Shown: positions 59,459 through 64,000 of the stretch, piece by piece | How positions within the stretch are numbered: position 1 is the first letter of the stretch | Layout: the number at the start of each line of letters is the position of its first letter | Assembly (NCBI RefSeq): GCF_001426375.1 | Contig: NZ_LMEO01000052.1 | Location: forward strand, 102,261-166,260 | Reading direction: 5' to 3' | From: Paenibacillus sp. Root444D2 | Lineage (GTDB): Bacteria > Bacillota > Bacilli > Paenibacillales > NBRC-103111 | DNA: 64,000 bases | Program-made: the position numbers and the translations under genes | Notes under the pieces: generated by a model | What the model was told of the DNA's origin: nothing | The model's input: only the letters and a program-made list of their open reading frames with translations | Databases searched by the model: none

Positions 59459-60697
59459 ATGCAGAAACGAAATTTCACGGCTGCGTTACTTATGGCTTTT
59501 GTTGTTGTTGCCATTATTCTATGCTTATTTGCGTTCCCTCATGACGGCCTTCAAGCAGCCTTACGCGGCGTTTCCATTTGGTGGGATGTGCTCTTCCCAG
59601 CACTTTTCCCTTTCTTCGTTATATCCGAAATTATGCTTGGCTTCGGTATCGTTCATTTCTTCGGCACACTGCTCGATCCGATGATGCGTCCCGTCTTCCG
59701 TATCCCTGGCATTGGCGGCTTCGTAATGGCTATGGGCTTCGCTGCCGGTTATCCGGTCGGAGCTAAGTTGACCTCCCAGCTGTGGGAGCAGAAGCTTGTC
59801 AACCGTGAGGAAGGTGAGCGACTCGTTGCGTTCACAACAAGCTCTGATCCGATTTTCTTAATCGGAGCCGTTTCAATAGGCTTCTTCCACGATCCTTCTT
59901 TGGCTATGATCTTGGCTATTGCTCATTATGGAGGCTCCGTGCTTATAGGTTTAATGATGCGATTTCACGGCAGAAAGAGCTTGCCTACAGAGCAGGAACC
60001 CAAGAGCAAGGGCTGGGTCTGGAAACGTGCTTTTGAAGCGATGCACAGCGCTCGAACCAACGATGGCAGATCCATAGGCACACTGCTGAGTCAATCCATC
60101 CTACAGTCGCTCAGCTTGATTTTCGTAGTAGGTGGATTAGTTGTTTTCTTCTCTGTTGTTTTAGAAGTCTTAACAGCAGCTAAGATCATGAACGCTATTT
60201 ACCTGCTTATATCCTCCATCCTAGAAATCGCAGGACTCCCTCATGAGTTATCACAAGCTGTTATGAACGGTTTGTTTGAGGTGACACTGGGGGCGAAGGC
60301 TGCCGGGAATGCTCCCGCGTCGTTAGCTCTCTCCAGCAAAGTAGCTATCGGCGCTTTTATTTTGTCATGGGGCGGCATGTCCGTTCATGCTCAAATTATT
60401 AGCCTATTAAGTCATACGAATCTGCGTTACTTGCCATTTGTCACCGCGCGCTTCATCCATGCCTTGCTCTCCGCTGCTATTGTTCTCGTTTTTTGGGAGC
60501 CTATGCAAATTTTCCGAGAATCCAAAACTGTTTTCTTACCTCAATATGATTCGGCTTCTCCTGTTCTCAGCTATCTCAGGTTAATGCTGCCAATTAGCGG
60601 AACGGTCTTCCTTGGTGCTTTTTCTGTCATTGCCGGACTCTTTGCTGCATATTCCTTACTTAAACTCGTGTATGAAAAGGTTGGTGGAACAAGATAA
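59459..60697 (+). CDS. ylbJ: Sporulation integral membrane protein YlbJ
   Basis: 412 residues, multi-helix. Two nucleoside-recognition (Gate) domains are visible: LFPFFVISEIMLGFGIVHFF with MAMGFAAGYPVGAKLTSQLW, and later HELSQAVMNGLFEVTLGAKA. YlbJ is needed for late sporulation in B. subtilis. GTAGGAGGAGG precedes ATG 59459. One base separates it from the phosphorylase gene. Confidence 0.92.
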   Translation: MQKRNFTAALLMAFVVVAIILCLFAFPHDGLQAALRGVSIWWDVLFPALFPFFVISEIMLGFGIVHFFGTLLDPMMRPVFRIPGIGGFVMAMGFAAGYPVGAKLTSQLWEQKLVNREEGERLVAFTTSSDPIFLIGAVSIGFFHDPSLAMILAIAHYGGSVLIGLMMRFHGRKSLPTEQEPKSKGWVWKRAFEAMHSARTNDGRSIGTLLSQSILQSLSLIFVVGGLVVFFSVVLEVLTAAKIMNAIYLLISSILEIAGLPHELSQAVMNGLFEVTLGAKAAGNAPASLALSSKVAIGAFILSWGGMSVHAQIISLLSHTNLRYLPFVTARFIHALLSAAIVLVFWEPMQIFRESKTVFLPQYDSASPVLSYLRLMLPISGTVFLGAFSVIAGLFAAYSLLKLVYEKVGGTR

Positions 60698-60698
60698 T

Positions 60699-63299
60699 AT
60701 GGGTAATCACGATCATGATCATAAAGGGAGAGAACATCCAGATATGCAAATAGCCTTCCCCCAAGATGCGAAACATTTGCCTCCTGCGATTGAGCGTTTG
60801 AATGAGTTATCATTCAACTTATGGTTCAGTTGGAACCATGACGCCTTGCAGCTTTTTGCACAAATGGATCCTGTAAAATGGGATCAATGCGGCCACAATC
60901 CTGTTCTTTTACTTCACCTGTTGGACAATTCACAGATTGAGGCCCTCAGCGGAAACCAAGATTTTGCAGCAAATTATCAACAAGTAATTGCCAAGTTCGA
61001 TGCTTATATGAATGGCACCACTTGGTTTCAAGAGAAGCATCCGGATCAAGGTTATGTACAAATTGCTTACTTCTCAGCAGAGTTCGGCTTTCATGAATCT
61101 TTGCCGATTTATTCAGGAGGACTGGGAATCTTAGCTGGTGACCATACGAAATCTGCTAGTGATTTGGGTATCCCTTTGATCGGTGTTGGACTGCTTTATA
61201 AAAAAGGTTATTTCACGCAGAAAATCGATACCTCCGGTGGTCAGCAAAGTGAATTATACCCCTATGACTTCAGCAAGCTTCCAATCGAACCTGTGCAGCA
61301 AAACGGCCAACAGCTCACCGTTTCCATTGATATGCCTGGTCGCGCCATCACCCTACAGGTTTGGCGTGTGCGTGTCGGCCGTAATTCAATCTATTTGCTG
61401 GATGCCGATCACGAAGCTAACAATACAGCGGACAAAGAGCTGACCGCTCAGTTGTATGGGGGCAATCAAGATACCCGGATTGCACAGGAAATGGTTCTTG
61501 GCATTGGAGGTGTTAAGGCGCTTCGACTGCTTAACATCTACCCTAACGTGTACCATATCAACGAAGGGCATGCTGCTTTCCTCACGCTGGAGCGACTGAA
61601 GGAGCTTCTGCATCTAGGTCTTCCGTTTCATGTGGCGGTTGAAACCGTTCGATCAGCCACTGTATTTACTACCCATACGCCTGTACCTGCAGGGCATGAC
61701 ACATTCTCCATCGAGATGGTGGAACACTATCTCGGGCCTCTTCTAAGTGAGCTGTCACGGCACAAACAGGACATTGTAGCATTAGGTCTCGACCACCATA
61801 CGGGGCAATTCAATATGACCCACTTGGCCATGAATACAGCCGGACTGCGCAATGGGGTCAGTAAGCTGCACGGTCAAGTATCTCGAGAAATGTTCAAAGA
61901 ATTTCACGGTCACATCGATGCAAGCGAAGTTCCCATTAGCTCCATTACAAATGGTGTACACATGGACACATGGACAGCGCCGCAATGGAAAGAACTGCTT
62001 GATCGTTTCCTGCCCGGTTCATGGCGAGAAGAACAAGCCAATAAGCATCAGTGGGCGCAGATCGAGGTCATTCCAGACGAATCCATCTGGAAAGTGCACC
62101 AACAACTGAAAGAAAATTTAGTTCGTTACGCAAGGCGAAATTTGCTCGAGCAGCGAAAACGCAACGGAGAATCTGAAGAGCGGATTGAGGAAGTCAGACA
62201 ATATTTAAATCCCAAGGCATTAACCATCGGATTCGCCAGAAGGTTTGCGACCTATAAGCGAGCTAATCTCATTTTTAATGATTTGTACCGACTTAAGAAG
62301 CTCATCAATGATCCCGATCGACCCGTACAATTTATTTTTGCTGGCAAGGCTCACCCTGCCGATTACCCAGGTCAAGAGCTTATCCGTGAAATTTATCGCG
62401 TCTCGCAAATGAAAGAGTTCGTCGGAAAAATCGTTATTCTCGAAAACTATGACATGAATATGGCCCGTTACCTCGTACAAGGCGTAGACGTCTGGTTAAA
62501 TAACCCCCGTAGACCTCTTGAGGCAAGTGGAACGAGCGGTCAGAAGGCGGCCATGAACGGGGTACTTAATTTTAGTGTACTCGACGGCTGGTGGGAGGAA
62601 GGGTACAACGGTACGAACGGCTGGGCTATCGGTTCCACAGGAGCAGCGGACTGGGCTGCACAAGAGAAAGAAAATACGCAAGCCATCTATCACATTTTAG
62701 AGAAAGAAATTATTCCGCTGTACTACAATCAAGGAGCACTCCCGCATCAATGGATCAGCCGCATGAAGCGTTCTATCCAATCGCTGAGCCCGGTCTATAA
62801 CACGCATCGCATGGTGCAAGACTACACAGAGCTCACCTATTTGCCGACAGCGCAGCGAGCCCGTCTCTTTGTTTCTAATCACTATGAAGTTGCAACGAAG
62901 GTTGCCGATTACAAACAGTTCATCCGTTCGAACTGGTATCACGTGAAAATCATTGGCATCGATGACCGCTCTGCCAAATTATCAACGGAAGTACCGTTAA
63001 ACGAAATAAAACCATCAACGAAGGAAATTACGACACAAGTTCACTTCGGCCCCATTTGGCCGCAAGATACGGCAGTAGAAGTCATTTATTACGAGGAAAA
63101 TGGCGAAACATGGGAGCAAAAAATTATTCCAATGGTGCCGATAGGTGAACTAATTGAACAGATGCAGAGCTATAAAGCGACCATTCCATCGCATCTCATT
63201 CATGGGCCTCACTTCTCTATTCGCGTGCGACCCATCTCATCTAACTTCGCACATTCCTTTGAACTTTCCCTAGTCACCACCACATTATCGTGGCAGTAA
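60699..63299 (+). CDS. glgP: Alpha-glucan phosphorylase (short GT35 type with DUF3417)
   Basis: 866 residues. The amino part (NELSFNLWFSWNHDALQLFA) is the DUF3417 domain of TIGR02094-type phosphorylases; then FSAEFGFHESLPIYSGGLGI, VYHINEGHAAFLTLER and FTTHTPVPAGHDTF. The phosphate/PLP region holds EASGTSGQKAAMNGV with the PLP-binding lysine, and EEGYNGTNGWAIG follows. It releases glucose-1-phosphate from alpha-glucans. ATG 60699 starts one base after ylbJ; a His/Asp-rich MGNHDHDHKGRE head precedes the domain. Co-transcription with ylbJ would link it to sporulation; no other glycogen genes adjoin. Confidence 0.9.
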   Translation: MGNHDHDHKGREHPDMQIAFPQDAKHLPPAIERLNELSFNLWFSWNHDALQLFAQMDPVKWDQCGHNPVLLLHLLDNSQIEALSGNQDFAANYQQVIAKFDAYMNGTTWFQEKHPDQGYVQIAYFSAEFGFHESLPIYSGGLGILAGDHTKSASDLGIPLIGVGLLYKKGYFTQKIDTSGGQQSELYPYDFSKLPIEPVQQNGQQLTVSIDMPGRAITLQVWRVRVGRNSIYLLDADHEANNTADKELTAQLYGGNQDTRIAQEMVLGIGGVKALRLLNIYPNVYHINEGHAAFLTLERLKELLHLGLPFHVAVETVRSATVFTTHTPVPAGHDTFSIEMVEHYLGPLLSELSRHKQDIVALGLDHHTGQFNMTHLAMNTAGLRNGVSKLHGQVSREMFKEFHGHIDASEVPISSITNGVHMDTWTAPQWKELLDRFLPGSWREEQANKHQWAQIEVIPDESIWKVHQQLKENLVRYARRNLLEQRKRNGESEERIEEVRQYLNPKALTIGFARRFATYKRANLIFNDLYRLKKLINDPDRPVQFIFAGKAHPADYPGQELIREIYRVSQMKEFVGKIVILENYDMNMARYLVQGVDVWLNNPRRPLEASGTSGQKAAMNGVLNFSVLDGWWEEGYNGTNGWAIGSTGAADWAAQEKENTQAIYHILEKEIIPLYYNQGALPHQWISRMKRSIQSLSPVYNTHRMVQDYTELTYLPTAQRARLFVSNHYEVATKVADYKQFIRSNWYHVKIIGIDDRSAKLSTEVPLNEIKPSTKEITTQVHFGPIWPQDTAVEVIYYEENGETWEQKIIPMVPIGELIEQMQSYKATIPSHLIHGPHFSIRVRPISSNFAHSFELSLVTTTLSWQ

Positions 63300-63315
63300 A
63301 TACGTGAATTCCTAG

Positions 63316-63343
63316 ATAAAGCCCCGTTTGGGGCTTTTCTTAT
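63316..63343 (+). terminator. Terminator of ylbJ-glgP
   Basis: AAGCCCC-GTTT-GGGGCTTTTCTT. Confidence 0.9.
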
Positions 63344-63426
63344 TTTCTTTTATAAATTATTATGAATAGAGAACTTACGGTATGTGCATGCGTTCATGAA
63401 TGCAAATCTAACCACTTGGTGATGCT

Positions 63427-64000
63427 ATGGATTGGAATAAGGCACTGGAATTGGCATATATCGCACCGAATACGGATTGTCATTTGATCATTGTCGGAGA
63501 ATCCAAAGATGGGCAGCCTTTTTGCTATGAAGAAAATTTCTCCGTTGATAAAATAGGTGAAGCTTCATTCACTGTTTGTTTAGAGCTATCTGGAATTTTT
63601 CCATTCGACAAATTAGAGCATATTTCTTTCATTGAGTTTTCTTTTAAAGACAGTGGAATTTTATATTACGCCTATGTCGATTTAATTCAACTTGAATTAA
63701 AGAAGACGATATGTTACCTTTCGCTATCCATTCCCGAAGAAATTCATCATCATCAGAACAGAAGGTACAGCCGAGCTAAGCTCTCCCTTCGAACACCGAT
63801 CACACTGCGTATTGTTGGCATTCGCGGCATATCCGCAAGTAAGGGAGTCGCCTTTTCCGGACAACTGCTTGATATTAGTGCCAGCGGGCTTTCTTTCGTT
63901 ACGACGAATCGGCTCTTCTTTCCCTTATTTCTGGAATTCAGCTTCATTCTCCCTGGGTATCCCCATCCTATTACGGCTTATGGTGAAATCATTAGAGTGA
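63427..64000 (+). CDS. PilZ-domain protein (partial, runs off window)
   Basis: 191 codons seen from ATG 63427. Amino-terminal about 105 residues resemble a YcgR-like lead domain (SFTVCLELSGIFPFDKLEHI). The PilZ domain starts with the c-di-GMP motif RRYSR (RxxxR) and has LLDISASGLSFV (DxSxxG), followed by strands FLEFSFILPGY and ITAYGEIIRV. Binds cyclic di-GMP and may control motility or exopolysaccharide. GGTGAT lies before the start. The end is beyond the window. Confidence 0.8.
   Translation, partial: MDWNKALELAYIAPNTDCHLIIVGESKDGQPFCYEENFSVDKIGEASFTVCLELSGIFPFDKLEHISFIEFSFKDSGILYYAYVDLIQLELKKTICYLSLSIPEEIHHHQNRRYSRAKLSLRTPITLRIVGIRGISASKGVAFSGQLLDISASGLSFVTTNRLFFPLFLEFSFILPGYPHPITAYGEIIRV

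Noticed and set aside
63812..64000. 62-codon frame at the right edge
   Set aside because: It is a different frame inside the PilZ-domain gene that starts at 63427.

Overview
The window looks like chromosomal DNA of an aerobic, endospore-forming, Gram-positive soil bacterium of the Paenibacillus type. The evidence is strong AGGAGG-like ribosome binding sites, frequent GTG/TTG starts, spore genes (two alpha/beta-type SASPs, gerQ, ylbJ), a tryptophan T-box, Fur and TnrA/GlnR boxes, and Bacillus-like gene families (CtaA/CtaB, YtrA-type GntR, YppC, YlbJ, YycC, YjbI). No phage, complete insertion sequence, CRISPR array, rRNA or tRNA was seen. The genus is inferred from gene content and style, not from a marker gene.

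Left part (1-24 kb): a UbiD-family reading frame with an apparent large internal deletion, heme A synthase ctaA, a general stress protein, a thioredoxin-like protein, an SPFH/ribbon-helix-helix pair, and a GntR-controlled ABC transporter operon (8.4-5.2 kb, minus). Then come a YppC-type DUF2515 protein, a MurJ/SpoVB-type flippase, DUF456 and HAD proteins, asparagine synthetase asnB, a class B penicillin-binding protein, a membrane transglutaminase, an MFS carrier, a Toprim protein, and ctaB-sco for cytochrome oxidase assembly.

Middle (24-36 kb): a nitrogen module. A urease operon without ureE (ureA-B-C-F-G-D, minus) is divergent from a complete ABC urea importer (urtABCDE, plus). The 283 bp between them holds two perfect TnrA/GlnR boxes, so import and hydrolysis of urea are probably switched together by nitrogen status. 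An orphan OmpR-type regulator and the spore coat protein GerQ follow.

Right part (36-64 kb): a YfhP-like membrane protein, SASP, T-box-controlled trpS, a His-rich permease, ilvD, a ribose/galactose-type sugar ABC operon, an RNase H protein, a second SASP, a Fur-controlled siderophore importer, a chemotaxis receptor, oligoendopeptidase F, a YycC mini-operon, DUF2225, a truncated globin, ylbJ, an alpha-glucan phosphorylase and a partial PilZ protein.

The most unusual signal is a dispersed intergenic repeat. Each full copy carries four 17-bp palindromes of the form GTTGTA-N5-TACAAC at a fixed 50-52 / 62-63 / 50-52 bp spacing. Three full and two half copies occur here in both orientations. Two of them form an inverted pair around the remnant of a Cys/Met-metabolism PLP enzyme gene. 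Four minus-strand terminators also share a conserved G-rich tail.
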